Below are positions 50,825 through 63,144 of a stretch of DNA of 64,000 nucleotides, piece after piece (the stretch's first letter is position 1; each line of letters begins with the position of its first letter). The notes beneath the pieces are model-generated. The model was given only the letters and a program-made list of their open reading frames with translations, was not told the DNA's origin and did no database searches. The DNA is from Paralichthys olivaceus (taxonomy: Eukaryota > Chordata > Actinopteri > Pleuronectiformes > Paralichthyidae): positions 12,017,501 to 12,081,500 of the forward strand of contig NC_091107.1 of the NCBI RefSeq assembly GCF_024713975.1, given 5' to 3'. The position numbers and the translations under genes are program-made.

Positions 50825-53800
50825 ATGGCTACCACGGAAGTAGGTGAGTAAATCCACAACTGGATTCAGTACGAACTGTTTCCATCAAAGAGGAAGAATT
50901 CAAACTAGTAACGTAACTTACCGCAGCATCTCTAACGCGTACAACAGTCGTAGGGACGCTGGCTCGTCAGCGGCTGCTTTCCCCATGCAATTGTGAACCT
51001 TTGAAGCTAAATGCTAACTAGCCGCAGTAGCAGCATGGATGTCCTCCCTATGTCCACTGAGGACACTGCAGAAGGACCTGCCGGTGTTTGTGTCATTTAT
51101 TTTCATTCATTCTTTATTACTCCCAAACGATCCCCAACATCTGAGCTCAGTAACACAGTTTATGAGCCCTCTTTTTTTTAAAGCCCTCTTTCATTGTGTA
51201 AAGCTAAACCAGGGCTTGCAGAAATGTGTTGACCTACACATAAACACAGTGATTCTGATCTGTGTGTCTGTTTCTCTCAGAGCGTCGACGAGGCCAGCTC
51301 GCTGCTCTGTCCATAGCAGTGGTGGTCATCATCGTGGGAGTCCCACTGTGGTGGCGTACGACTGAAACATACCGCGCCTGGCTGCCTGTCAGTCAAATAA
51401 ATGAGTTGGCTAACCTGCAGGTTTGTTTGTGCATCTTTTAACATCTTACGGCACCTTATCTTCCATGTGTAATACATGTGTACCTTTTCTAAATATGTCC
51501 ATCTTCATTTCTTTCCTTGCAGCTGCAGTTGAGTGCTGATGTGGAGGTTGTGTTCGCACGTGGCACTGTAACACCAGAACAACAGAAGAAGGTCCCACTG
51601 ATGCAGACACAGGAGGAGGAACACAGAGTAGATGGTGATTTCTAAATATGTCTCTTATCTTGAGAGGATGGAATATGAATACGAGGTGTGTAATGTCATT
51701 TTCTTGGTCAAATGTATTTGTTTCCAGAGGACACAGCTTTGAGGTACAGATATGAAACAAGGTACCGCACAGCCACAGTCATGGAAGAGGATGCCCTGAA
51801 CCAGCTGACAGCTGCAGGTGAGATGCTGTTTGCCTGTTCAATCAGCACATGTAAACATTTTGTTATTTCGGTCAGACCACAGATAGTAACCTCTCTCTGT
51901 CTCTCTTGCTTTCCCTGTGTAGAGGCAGATCTGTCTCTGCACACACTCAGCGAGAGTCCGTGTGGTTCTTTGGTTGTGTACGTGATCCCAGAGTCCTCTT
52001 CACTGCTGCCTCAGGTTGAAATTCTCTAGATTTTCAGATATTTTTTCCCACATGTCTGTTATGAGCGTCCTGTTATTTATTACCAGTGGTGGAGTGACGC
52101 CATCGCTAGATGTTTTCTCTTCATTAGTTTGTATGTGCTTATAAAATGGTTGATTAAGTCTAATATGTATAGTTTTATGCTTTGATAAATGGACAAGTGT
52201 GGACAAGCAGCATGTCCACAGGAAAAAAATATGGAATATGGAATACCTACTGGTCCCTTCATTTGTCTCAGGATGTTGACGTGTATATCGGTCGGAGAAG
52301 GACAGCCTTGCTTCGTATTGATGCTCAGATGAGAGTGGGCAAGACTCTAAAGCAACTGCTGACTCACATGGAGCCTCGAGTTAAGCAGGTGCTGCAGGTG
52401 ATGTCATTCAGCCACACAGACATCACTGCTGCCCTCAGCGACCGAGTCCGTCTCAGCCCTGGCAGCAAGGAGAGCATCGCTGACAGTATGAGGGCCTTTA
52501 AATCCAGCCCAGGTTGGTATTTGTTTCACCGTGGCCACAAAATGGGCCAACTTAGTTTCTGTTCTACTCTGTATACACCTCAAATCTATGAACAATGCTT
52601 ATTCTTCTCTTTAGGTTACGAGATAACTTTCAGTCTGTTGAACCCAGACCCAAAGTCCCACCGGCTAAACTGGGACATAGAGGGTGCCGTGCAGACCTAC
52701 ATCCAACCTTTGCTTACAAAACTGGCTCCTGTAGCCAACTTTAGCATCGACTCTCAGGTACTGTGTGTGCACGTGTGTTAATGTTAAGCATCCACTGTAC
52801 ATTAAAGCGTGTATTCTGCTTACAGACCTTATACTATGCCATGCTGGGTGTCAACCCTCGCTTTGACAGTAGCCTCAACTCCTACACACTGAACGCTGAC
52901 GGCCTTGCACACGTCATCAACCCTGTGGAGGCCAGACTTGGTAAAAGAGAAAAGTCACACTGAAGAAACTTGATGTTTTTCCTGGTGTATAGATATAAAA
53001 CAGTTGTTGTTTTGCATTTGATTTCCAGGCTCTAATGCTGCATCTTCCAACCCAGTGTTGAATTTTCTCCTGTACGTCCCGGATGCCCACCATTCTCCTC
53101 TTTACATTTATGACCGCAAGAAGCAAGAAGTGCCATCTAATGCTTTTCACTCTCCTCGGTGGGGTGGAATCATGGTGAGATCATCTTAGGGGCAGCGCTG
53201 GGTGACAGTAGTATTTTATTATATCATGAATAACTGTAGCTCATTAGAGAGTGCATGTAGTAGCTATAGAAAAATGTGGGGTTCTTTGCTCTCTTTTTTT
53301 AAGTTGTGTGACAAAAATGTCTGTATCTATATTTTTATAGGTTTATAATGTCAATGATTTCTATGGACCGGAGGCTGCGTTCCCTGTTGACATCGACATC
53401 AACATGGCTAAAGTTATGGGAGTCTTCCTGGCTCAGCTTCGGTAAGTGGACACAGTTGTTCTATTATACTTTTCCTGTAGACACGAGATAACTTAGCTGT
53501 CCTGCATCCCGTCAGACTGCTGCTTGGTGTGCAGTTGTCCTCCCCTCCCCCTGGCTTCCTGGTGGCACCGTGTGGCAGCGCAGGACTCGCTGATTGGGAG
53601 CTGGATCGCCTCATGTGGAGTCGGAGTGTGGAAAATGTTGCAACAGCAACCACCACCATCACCTCACTGGCACAGCTGCTGGACCAGATAGGCAACATCG
53701 TGATCAATGACAACATCGCTGAACAGGTAAGTTGCACATGCAGTTACATAATATGTAGGTTTCTATATTGGAACTGTATGTGCATGTTTCAGTGTGTGTA

Positions 53801-54602
53801 GAGCATCAAATATTGTATAGTATTTAAAAATCAAGTGTGGATGTTCATATCAGGCCATGTACAGCTCTGTTCTTAGGGATCTCAGACTAAAGTAGAAACT
53901 AACTGGACTGGTTCCTCTGAATCAATGCTTACAGTTCATATTTGTTTGTTGATCAAAAAAAGGTATGGGGCCTCAGAACTGTTGCATACACTCAAAACTG
54001 AGCCTGAAATATGCGTATAGCTTCGTCCATGAAAAAGCTAAGATTAATAAAAACAAACTTGATTGGATAATGTGTGTACCTGTATGGAAACTCTTACTGC
54101 CACAAACATTTTGTCAGAAATCTGAAAACGCTTGTAAAACATTGCTTCAGGGAACAGATGACGATGATGATGATGATGATGATTTGAATTTCTCTACAGG
54201 GATTAATAAAGTATTCCTGATTCTGATCCTGTGAGTGGCTCTAGTATGGCAGAGCGCACTAGAGACATGATTAGTGTCTTGGTTGCATCCATTGTATCAT
54301 CGTTTTTTGTGTTTGTCTTTCAGGTGTCCAGTGCTGTCACGTCTCTGCAGCTGGCTGTGGCTGAGCTGGAGTCTGGGAACCTGGGCTTCGCTCTGCAGTA
54401 CAGTAAAGAGGCCATCTTGGCATCAGAGAGAGCGTTCTTTGACCCGTCCCTCCTCCACCTCCTCTACTTCCCTGATGACCAGAAGTTTGCTATCTACATA
54501 CCACTTTTCTTGCCCATGTGTGTGCCCATCCTGCTGTCGCTGCTCAAAATAGTGTCTGAGGCTCGACAGAAACGCAGAGATAAACAGACCAAGAAGGACT
54601 GA
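50825..54602 (+). CDS. pigs: GPI transamidase component PIG-S
   Basis: Twelve exons: 50825-50843, 51281-51420, 51523-51634, 51728-51817, 51923-52014, 52272-52512, 52615-52757, 52826-52940, 53029-53174, 53341-53441, 53516-53726 and 54324-54602, for 562 residues (human 555). PIG-S is a subunit of the ER GPI-transamidase that attaches GPI anchors to proteins at a C-terminal signal. Layout matches the family: short cytosolic N-terminus with a basic ERRRGQ, first membrane helix (about 13-31), a large lumenal domain, and a second helix near the end (about 525-547) followed by the basic cytosolic tail [14 protein letters not shown]. Family blocks [19 protein letters not shown] and [20 protein letters not shown] are clear. 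The first exon carries only 19 coding bases. Poly(A) signal at 54893. Confidence 0.95.
54157..54232 (+). repeat. GAT repeat and retroposon 3' tail in the last pigs intron
   Basis: A GAT run (54160-54182) is followed by ttgaatttctctacaggg and attaataaagtattcctga, the usual 3' tail of fish non-LTR retroposons. It ends about 90 bases before the last pigs exon. Confidence 0.55.
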
Positions 54603-54892
54603 GAAACACGATGAGTTCTGAAGAAAGAAACACATAATTACCTGTTTTGTGAGTGGCCTTTAAATTTAGGTACAAAGGAAGCATGAAGAACGGCTTGTTG
54701 CATCATTGAAATGTTTGGTTTACGGTCATGTATGATATTTATTGTTTCATGTGGGGGATTGTGTTTATCATAAGATTTTATTAAAAGAATGCTGTGGCTG
54801 TCAGACACTACTGTTGAAAGCTTGAATTGTTGTAAATTTGTAAAAGTTTTATATTTGAATTCCACTTTATAAGTTATTAACAAATAAAGACC

Positions 54893-54898
54893 AAGGTG
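54893..54898 (+). other. Poly(A) signal of pigs
   Basis: AATAAA 291 bases after the stop codon. Confidence 0.7.
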
Positions 54899-54904
54899 TA
54901 ACTC

Positions 54905-55690
54905 GTTTTTGTTTGAGTTTTATACCTGACCATTTTCTTAAAATAGCTTGAGAATACTACATTTTGCATTAATATCAAATAATGGGATGGATTTTTGTCC
55001 AAAGTAAGTGGTCAACTTATGTTTACATTTGAAACACTACTTTTGACAAAATTATAATACAAGGTCAATTTATTATTGTATTATTTGAGCTTTTTATGGC
55101 ATCTTACTGATTTATTCTGTGGTGTTTTTTGTCTTTTGATCACTGACAAATTAAAGCACTTTCTATGCATGTTAATGCATTATGTATACAGTCAAGTTTC
55201 TATATGAAAAGTTCTTGGCTGTGTTGCTGACACATGATTGCAATACAATGTCATATGTGACAAATGTGGATCTCCATTTAAGCACAATTTAATGGCACGT
55301 CAATAGCTTAGGCTCAAATCACAGTGTTGCTTTTTTGTGACCACCTTTTTATGTGATGGTCAAGTTCTTCATTTAATGTATGTAGATGGATGAAGTTTGC
55401 TCTGTTTTATTGAATAGAATGGAGGTTTTTGATTTCCCATCTTTATCTACTGATGAAGATAACGTGATGTAGTCGACAGCCCCGGAACAGCACCCAGCTG
55501 GATGCTGAGGTTTGATCAACATGCTGTGCACCTATGCTGGATGGTGTAACCCAGCGCTCCTGCAGGCGGCGCTGAGCGCCGGTTTAAAGGCAGTTGCTGC
55601 ACGCCATTCAGCACAGACGAAGAACACGTGTAGTAGGCGGAAGGCGCTGAACCACAACTCGCAACTTCGAGCCTTTGTTATCTGAATGCT
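54905..55690. other. Intergenic stretch pigs-srsf1
   Basis: AT-rich up to about 55480, then CpG-rich where the srsf1 promoter begins. TTCGCGAGAA near 55802 resembles half of the TCTCGCGAGA housekeeping-promoter motif. Confidence 0.4.
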
Positions 55691-55866
55691 TTGTCGTTTC
55701 ACTGGAAGTTCCACAGCTTCCAGTAAGTCGCAGCCGTAACTAAATAATTAACGTGCATTTCTAGCCGTCGCTTTACGACCTAAGCGCCATTTTATCGTCT
55801 TTTCGCGAGAAGAAGTCCTGTTAGCCGACTTGCTAACTTCCGTACATTAGCGAGTTTGTTGCGATC

Positions 55867-58362
55867 ATGTCCGGCGTCATCCGTGGACCCGCGGGGAGCA
55901 ACGATTGTCGTATATACGTGGGGAATCTCCCGCCAGACATCCGCTCAAAGGACGTCGAAGACCTGTTCTACAAATATGGGGCCATCCGTGATATCGATCT
56001 GAAGAACCGGAGAGGAGGACCACCGTTCGCCTTCGTGCAGTTCGAGGACCCGAGGTGAGACTGAGCTGCCCCGCCATGTCTCGGCGTTATCTCCCCTGTA
56101 GTTTCTCCCAAAGCTGCTCACTAAAGATACAGTCACACACTAATACATATAAACGGCTCATCTGGTTACAAACAAATCACATTGAAATGAATGGTGTTCC
56201 TTCTTTTTTTTTTTTTTTAGAAAAACGTTTATTCGACCGGAAGGTCCATTTAATGGCGGGAAGTAAATGAATCAGATACACTGATGGTTGACTAATCCTG
56301 AACAAACACATGTTGTAGGTCCTCAAATGTAAAAATCAACCACTTTATACACAGAATTAAATACGTTTGACTTTATATTATTTCCCATAAGACGAAAAAT
56401 GAATAGATGACGACCCTGTGAGGGGCTCTTGTCTGGCAGAGATATGATTACTGTCCTAACCGCCCTGTTTTAATTCATATTTAAACATTCAGTGATTTAA
56501 AGGGGAACATATTCCCAGTTATCACTGTTTCACTAGAAGTAGTCTGTAAACAAAATGACGGAATAATCGACGAATGCAGCCCTAATAGCACTGTTGCACT
56601 GCTGTACATTACAGTCTGGTTTATTTGCACCTTTTCACCTCCTTACCTGCATTTCAATGGGAAATAAACACAATTCTGTAACATGCCTTGATTCTGGTGC
56701 CAAAGACTGTGATGGATGATTTTAAACTCTTCCCTCATACAAAGACTATTGTATTCTAAACAGCAAGGTCACTTCAAATTTCTCAGTTCATCAAGAACAT
56801 TTATAGGATGAGTAAAACCCCTTTTCAGTGTCTCATACCCTGAATAATTAGATTATATCAAGTAATAGTTTGATTATCCTATGAAGCTATTATAAAACTG
56901 TAAAAAAGGCTTTTTAAATGGGTTCATATTGATAGAAATGTAATGTGCTTATTATTTGCACTGATACAGACACTGGATTGTGAGAATAACTGGCAGCTGC
57001 ACTGGATTGTGACTTCCAAGCCTGAAATCACCAATATTTGCAGTGCCAGGGTCTAAACACCTTTTTAGCCTTCAATTAAAAAAAATGGTGATTTCCATGT
57101 CATATTAAACTCTTTAATCATCTTATATTCAACAGCTTTATTTCTTGAAATATAAGATAAGATTCCCCCCCCCATACCTGCACAAAGCGTGTTTCACCCA
57201 GGTTTCGTCAGCCAGTTGGCTTAAATGATATCTTGGCTCTGTGTGTTTATTTAGCTCATTCAAGTTTGCTGATCTGTAACTGTTTGTTTCCACAGGGATG
57301 CTGAGGATGCTGTTCATGGGCGTGATGGTTATGACTACGATGGATACCGCCTGCGTGTTGAGTTTCCAAGAGGAGGAAGGGGAGGTGGAGGAGGAGGAGG
57401 CGGCGGTGGTGGTGGTGGGGGTGGTGGTGGAGGGGGTGGTAGTGGAGGAATGGGACCCCCGAGGGGGAGGTATGGTCCCCCGTCCCGACGCTCTGAGCAC
57501 AGGGTTATTGTGTCAGGTGAGTGTTCTGTTCCTCTCACTGCAGATTGTACTTGTAACTAAAGTGTTAGAGGTGAATTTATGACTTTTATACCTCATTTCT
57601 TCCTGTTAGGTCTTCCCCCCAGTGGAAGCTGGCAGGACCTGAAGGATCACATGCGAGAGGCAGGTGACGTATGTTATGCTGATGTTTACCGTGACGGCAC
57701 CGGCGTAGTGGAGTTTGTGCGGAAAGAAGACATGACCTACGCTGTCCATCATTTGGATAACACCAAGTTTCGTTCTCATGAGGTACGTAAAGTGTTACAG
57801 CATTAAGCTATCTTGAAATGGAATGGCTATGGAGCTACAAACTGGAACTGTGAACATTTTCTCAAATGAAGAAAACAGGATTGTGGAGTGACCTCAACTG
57901 GGTAGTAAGTAAAGGCCAATGTTAAGTTTGCATGGGGATATAATGTTGCTTTGCGTCATAATTCTGGCTATGCATGTCATTTGTGGAGTAATGATGGCAA
58001 CAATGGTGTAATGCTGATTTTTATCAGAATATTATTAGTTGCAGTGACTTCCAGAAACTGTAAATGTTCAAACAAAAATTTGTCTGGATCCTCCCAAAAA
58101 ATTTTTGTGGCTGCAGGTATTTCCTTCTCATGTTGTAACTTACACGTATAAATTAATGCTCCCTAATGTGTGTGTTCAGGGAGAGACGGCCTACATTCAT
58201 GTGAAGACGGACGGTCCTCGCAGTCCCAGCTACGGCCGTTCACGCTCTCGTAGCCGCAGTCGAAGCCGGAGCAAGAGCGGCTCACGCAGCTACTCCCCTC
58301 GTCGCAACAGGGCATCTCCACGTTACTCTCCCCGGCGCTCCCGGTCCCGCTCTCGCACCTAG
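55867..58362 (+). CDS. srsf1: Serine/arginine-rich splicing factor 1 (SRSF1, ASF/SF2)
   Basis: Four coding exons: 55867-56054, 57296-57516, 57610-57782 and 58180-58362, for 254 residues (human 248). SRSF1 binds purine-rich exonic enhancers and recruits U1 and U2AF; it also acts in nonsense-mediated decay and translation. Layout: RRM1 with RNP2 IYVGNL (16-21) and RNP1-like RGGPPFAFV; a linker with 20 consecutive glycines (92-111); the pseudo-RRM2 with its signature SWQDLKD (143-149); and an RS domain (from about 207) ending RRSRSRSRT. Against the human protein from memory it has unusual changes ([10 protein letters not shown], His183-His184, His201, Thr204) for such a conserved factor. It may therefore be the faster of two teleost paralogues (a/b not resolved). 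The RS domain and RRM2 motif rule out SRSF9. Confidence 0.95.
56500..56587 (-). repeat. Dispersed teleost repeat 'GCTGCAACTAA' copy, reverse
   Basis: In srsf1 intron 1. In reverse it reads tagggctgcattcgtcgatt, then attccgtcattttg. Matches the family noted at 17427 and 22116. Confidence 0.45.
57381..57440 (+). repeat. GGN trinucleotide run encoding a 20-glycine linker in srsf1
   Basis: Twenty glycine codons of all four types (gga, ggt, ggc, ggg). The opposite strand shows a poly-proline reading frame that is only its shadow. Human SRSF1 has nine glycines here, from memory. Confidence 0.95.
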
Positions 58363-59800
58363 ACTCACCTGACCGTAACCAAAGTAATGGTGTACCTCAG
58401 AGCTGGAGAGGAAATCTTCACATCACATTACAGATCCTGATTACTGACCACGTATCATCTTGTTTGTGACCCCTTCATGCTGTTGTGTTGTGTGTTCGCT
58501 TTTCCCAACTTTCTATTATTTTTTTTCAGTTTTCTTTTTTAGTAAAAAATTTATGCAGACCACAAGTACACAAACCTCTTGGTCTGTGTACATGGCATTT
58601 TTCACTCTGCCATGCTTCCCTTTTTTTAATTCTCACAAATTGTCTCTGCTGGCCATCTCTCTCTCTCTCTCTCCTTTCCCCTTCTCCTGTGCTGATTGTG
58701 CTCGTTGTATGCTTCATGTTTCGTTTAAGAATTTACTTCTTCAAACATTTACTATTGTCCTTTGACCTTCTTGTGTGTCTCTCTGTAGAGATCAGAGGAA
58801 CAGGATAGGATGGAAACAGAGGAAACAGTTCATATTAAGATAAACAGGAGGAGGAGGAGTCAAATATGGCACCAATGGTATGATGGCTGTGCCCTGTCAT
58901 CTATGAAATCTGCATTTTAAGGCTGTCCAGCTTTTTCTTTTTTTAACATACACTTGACAGTAGAGCGCATTATTGAATGTTTTGAGTATTGGCACATTCT
59001 GCTCACCACTTTGTATTACAAGACCCAAAGCTTGTGTTCTTTGCTTTCGCTCATCTTTTACTATCTTCAGTATACCTTAGTTTTTGGGATTGATCATAGA
59101 AGTGTCCCTTGTTTTACTCAACGTAAACTCCCTCATAGATGTATTCATTGACATTTTTAAGTAATTTGTGAAGGTGTGATTCTAACTTGCCTCCTTCTCT
59201 TTGGTTCTGCTGGTATTCTGAAGGTTTGGACTGGGCTCATTGTCTCCCCATTCCGGAGCTGGATCAGGATTCAGGATCAGATCAGGATTAGGATTAGGCT
59301 TCGGGATGGATACATGGAGCAGGAGCATGGGAGCATTTTGCAGGGAGAGGATCCCGACCCCTGGCCCTGTCCACATTAACCCACAAACCGGAATCATAGT
59401 CAGCTATTCGAAGTAAATTGGCTTTCAAATTATCCAAATCATTTTTTCCAATTTCTTTTGGGACCTCAAAGCCACAATTACTGACGGCAACATGATGAGC
59501 GAATAATTTTTCGGATTTTTTTTAAAAGAAATAAAATTAAGAGCAAAGCTTGGATCAAAACCAAGAAGAGGGCTGGGAAGTGCAGGATGGATCAAGACGC
59601 GTAAGGAGTGGTAAATAGTGGGCAACCCTTAACAGCAAAGGAGGGAGGGAAGTGGGAGGCGACAAGGGAATGTGACCTTAACGTGGTTTGTATCTTTTTC
59701 TTAAGTCAGTCTTTTCCAGAGGAGGATGATTTCTGATTTATTTTCTTAGGTATAATCTTCAGTATCTCAAAGCTTTATTCTCTTTTAATAAAAGTTTCGA
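58363..59800 (+). other. srsf1 3' UTR, long and probably regulatory
   Basis: About 1.4 kb to AATAAA at 59787. A good acceptor-like site (tctctctgtag|AG, exon at about 58789) suggests splicing within the 3' UTR, which mammalian SRSF1 is known to use for autoregulation by decay. Low-degeneracy words such as ggatcaggattcagg and gggacctcaaagccac suggest strong constraint. The segment 59417-59797 has a second diverged copy downstream. Confidence 0.55.
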
Positions 59801-60792
59801 TAACACAAGTAAATGTTAGTGTTTTTCTTGTTCAGTATTTTGGATGCCACAAAGGGCTTTACACAAAAGCATACAAAATCTGTACGCATGACATGCAATT
59901 CTGTTTAAGTACATTTTGCTGGCTTTTTGATATTTTACTTTTACAGCTGTTTCTGACGTTTGCTTGCTTTAACTAATACAGTAAGAACAGACAACTGGAT
60001 GATTGTTTTGATGTCTTCAGCAAATGTTCAACTTTGAACACGAGTGTAAAGCTACACATTTGTGTTTGCCTAAACTGCATCTTATGATTTAAATTATTTA
60101 GACCATTCTCAGACAATTAGTGGGACATGACAGAGATCCATTTCATTGTTTTTATGAGAACATTACAACTAAAATGTACATGAGTAAAGCACAAAAAGTC
60201 TGGATGTTATATATCAAGACAAAATATGAGGAGAATTGTATGTGGAAAAAAAATATTGAAATTGACAAAGGGCATTTAAGAGAATGCATTTGCGTTTTAA
60301 TATTAATTATCCAAATGTGAGTGAAGGTGTGCACACAGTTCTAATTAAGTCTATAATATTTACTGTACAACAATGGAGGATTTATGTGTTCGGTTAGAGA
60401 TTTTTTAATATTATGGATTGACCATAGGCCTCCAAAATAATTGTAAGGGAGAATGGATGGATATTCATAATAGCAACTTCTCCAGAAACATGACAGTTTT
60501 TCAGGTGGGATGATTTCCCCTCTGCTGTTAAAGGTCTATGAATATGGAATTTCCCAATTGAAATGAAAAAGTTGGCAGAACACTGAACATTAAAAGCAAG
60601 TAAATTACATTAAAAGTACATCAGTTGAAACAATGGCCATTCAAATGGATGAGTCCAGCTGTTTTTTGTTTTTTTTTTAAATGTCCACCAAGTCCAAAGA
60701 GGATAGGTTGAATGGAATAGAAGAGTTGAAGCAACAACATTATATGCGCAGTTCTCCTCTGGATCAGCGAGGAACAAAGTAGTGAGATATTC

Positions 60793-61052
60793 ATTGGCCT
60801 TCAAGCAGCCAGAACAAAATAGTTCTTTTCTTGGACGTCAAAGACACTGTCTCTGATGGCATCCTGATAAGTGATTGTTTTCAGATTAAACTGTTTGTGT
60901 ATTGTGGAGCAAATCCAGAAGGAGGGGTTGCAGGTGCAGGATGGACACACGCACATGAGGAGTGTGGTAACTTGTGGGAGAGAACAAGGGAATGTGACAA
61001 TGTGTTTTTTTTCTCTTAGGTCAGTCTTTCACTCCAGAGGCTTCAATAAAAG
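60793..61052 (+). repeat. Diverged second copy of the srsf1 3'-UTR tail
   Basis: Aligns in the same orientation and order with 59417-59797: attggcnttcaa; ggacntcaaag; ctgannggcanc; gcaggatgga; acaagggaatgtgac (59662 and 60984 on); tcagtcttt; ccagagg; and aataaaagtttc (59787 and 61041 on). The copy is shorter and clearly diverged but keeps its own AATAAA. No srsf1 coding sequence lies beside it. Confidence 0.7.
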
Positions 61053-61606
61053 TTTCTTTTATAGTTTCATATAATCTTTATTTTCTTGTTTTAGTAGTTG
61101 GACAACCATGAAGTGACTGGGGTGAGCTGAAGGACACAAAACTATTGATAAGTTGAAAAGGGAAAAATAACTTTATGCACCTAGCCTGCAGGTTGTCATC
61201 AGAATGTTTTGATGATCATGCTGTGGGGCCTTTGTTAGTTTCAGTTATAAGTTTTTGTACATTTTAACAGGCTGTCACTTGCTGCTTTCTGTGTTATAGC
61301 ACCCGATGGTACATAAATGCTATAGAGTCAGGATGCCATTTCTGTTGTGTCAGGGTTTTAATTTTTGTCACCGAATAATTTATTAAAAACTGATTCTCCA
61401 TCCAACAATTGTCATTTATCCTTAAAAGAGAAAGAGTGCCTTTCTTTTCAGGGCATTACAACCAGAGGCAATGAATGCCAAGGCTGGGGTGCAATTCCTA
61501 CCCTGTTACAGTTTGTGTATTATCCCCACCACCAATCAACTCCAAAAAATTATCCTATATCCTTCAAAGTAATATGATTACAAAGTTATTTTAAACACAG
61601 GCACAT

Positions 61607-61790
61607 CTTTATTGTCAATTCTGCCACATGTGCAGGACATAGATGGGATTGAAATGCTGTTTGTCTCTGATCCCCTGTGTAATCTAATAAGTAGACAGAA
61701 CACATAAGTCTGAAAACAGTAAACAGTACAACAAAGTATTATTAAGGCTCTTTATGGATATAGTGTTGTTACTGTGATTAGTGCAACCAT
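61607..61790 (-). repeat. Retroposon 3' end, reverse orientation
   Basis: Starts tttattgtcaattctgccac and atgtgcaggacatag: the reverse complement of the ...gacaataaa tails of fish non-LTR elements. No reading frame remains. Confidence 0.45.
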
Positions 61791-62394
61791 GTGTTTAAAC
61801 CATATTTCATATCAAATTGATGTCTGAGCAGGGAATGTATTCAGTGTCTCATTTGTTTTTTTCACAAATAAGTTCAATGACCTCATGTGAAATAAATACC
61901 TCTCACTAATTGAAAAATCCAGAATCTACAAATATGCCTCTTTTTAATTTATACGTTTTTCTGCTAGACACAGGTTGCCTCTTCCTTCATTGCAGACTGG
62001 CATTTAAACTCCGATTTGAGGTGAGCACAGAGAAACTCTCCTCATTCAGTAAGTGGAAAACCAGCCTCTGTATCTACACCATTTTGAAGTTCAAATAATA
62101 ACTAAACTAACAAAGCAGGACACATTTTGAGCAGTTTTCAGACAATTTCTCAAACTGGAACCCAACAGGCCTCTGGGACACAGTCATAAACCAGTCCCAT
62201 AATTAGGTCAAGTCATCCTCCTGCCTGAAGATGTCAGAGCTTCCAACGATGAGTCTGAAAGTCTTGAAAATCCAGAAAAATGACATTGTGACAACAGTTG
62301 GCTATAGAAACATCTGTGCATGGATTTCTGGATACTCTTTATATCGTCTAGATTTGCCACTGCCTGTTTATATCTTTTAATTACTTGTATTTTT

Positions 62395-62512
62395 TATATT
62401 TTATATTTCATGTTTAATGCTGTTTGCACTGGGGATAAGAGGGAAACGCAATTTCAATTCTCTGTATTTTCGCACATATGGCATTATTGATAATAAAGTT
62501 GACTTGACTTCA
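62395..62512 (+). repeat. Retroposon 3' end, forward orientation
   Basis: Words tttgcactggggataagag, gcaatttcaattctctgtat and aataaagttgacttgact follow the standard order of a fish retroposon tail. Confidence 0.5.
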
Positions 62513-62837
62513 GGGCTGCCCTGACTTTACATTCAGCTGTTTAACCATAGACTGTATATAAAGAGTGTTTAACAGGCTGTTTGTTTGCACACTGACTCTC
62601 ACAGTGTTTGAGATCAAAGATTCAACATGGTAACTCTTCTAACACTGCACTGTGAGGGTGCTCTCACATCTCCACTCATGTGGATCGATATGATCGATCG
62701 ACCTGATCACCTGGATCGATCATGCACACATACGAGGGGGGTGAGTGTGTGTGAAAACAGTGCATTCTGGGTGGAAATAAGATGCGGGCGCATTGTCCGC
62801 GAGTAAAAAACGCCCACGAGCAGGGTGAGGCTCGGCT

Positions 62838-62973
62838 CCGGCCAATCGGATTAGCGGATGTGATGTGAAGGGCGGGGCGGGGACGCACGCGCTCCGTCCA
62901 TAAAGGAAGTGCAAACTGCAGCTGCCTGTGACGCACACGTCTGATCAGTGATCACTATAACCGCACAGAGACG
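62838..62973 (+). promoter_or_regulatory. dynll2 promoter and non-coding first exon
   Basis: CpG-rich block with a CCAAT box (gccaatcgg near 62840), a possible TATA-like ccataaagg near 62898, and a donor (acg|GTAAGA, intron from 62974). The next exon starts at 63712, with the start codon 13 bases in. Confidence 0.5.
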
Positions 62974-63069
62974 GTAAGAGCCAGTGTCCGCGTGTGAAAG
63001 AGAGCAGTCACTGTTTGTTGGTGTGATAGAAGCTGTGCAGGAGGTGAGTGAGCATCGAGGCTTCTCTCT

Positions 63070-63072
<3 letters not shown>

Positions 63073-63142
<70 letters not shown>
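63073..63142. repeat. GT microsatellite in dynll2 intron 1
   Basis: About 70 bases of GT after a short CT run, some 100 bases downstream of the first donor. Confidence 0.95.

Positions 63143-63144
<2 letters not shown>

Noticed and set aside
57335-57538. Minus-strand frame with a long proline run
   Set aside because: Shadow of the GGN codons for the srsf1 glycine linker.
55867-58362. Possibility that the splicing factor is SRSF9
   Set aside because: SRSF9 lacks a long RS tail and the poly-glycine linker; both are present here.
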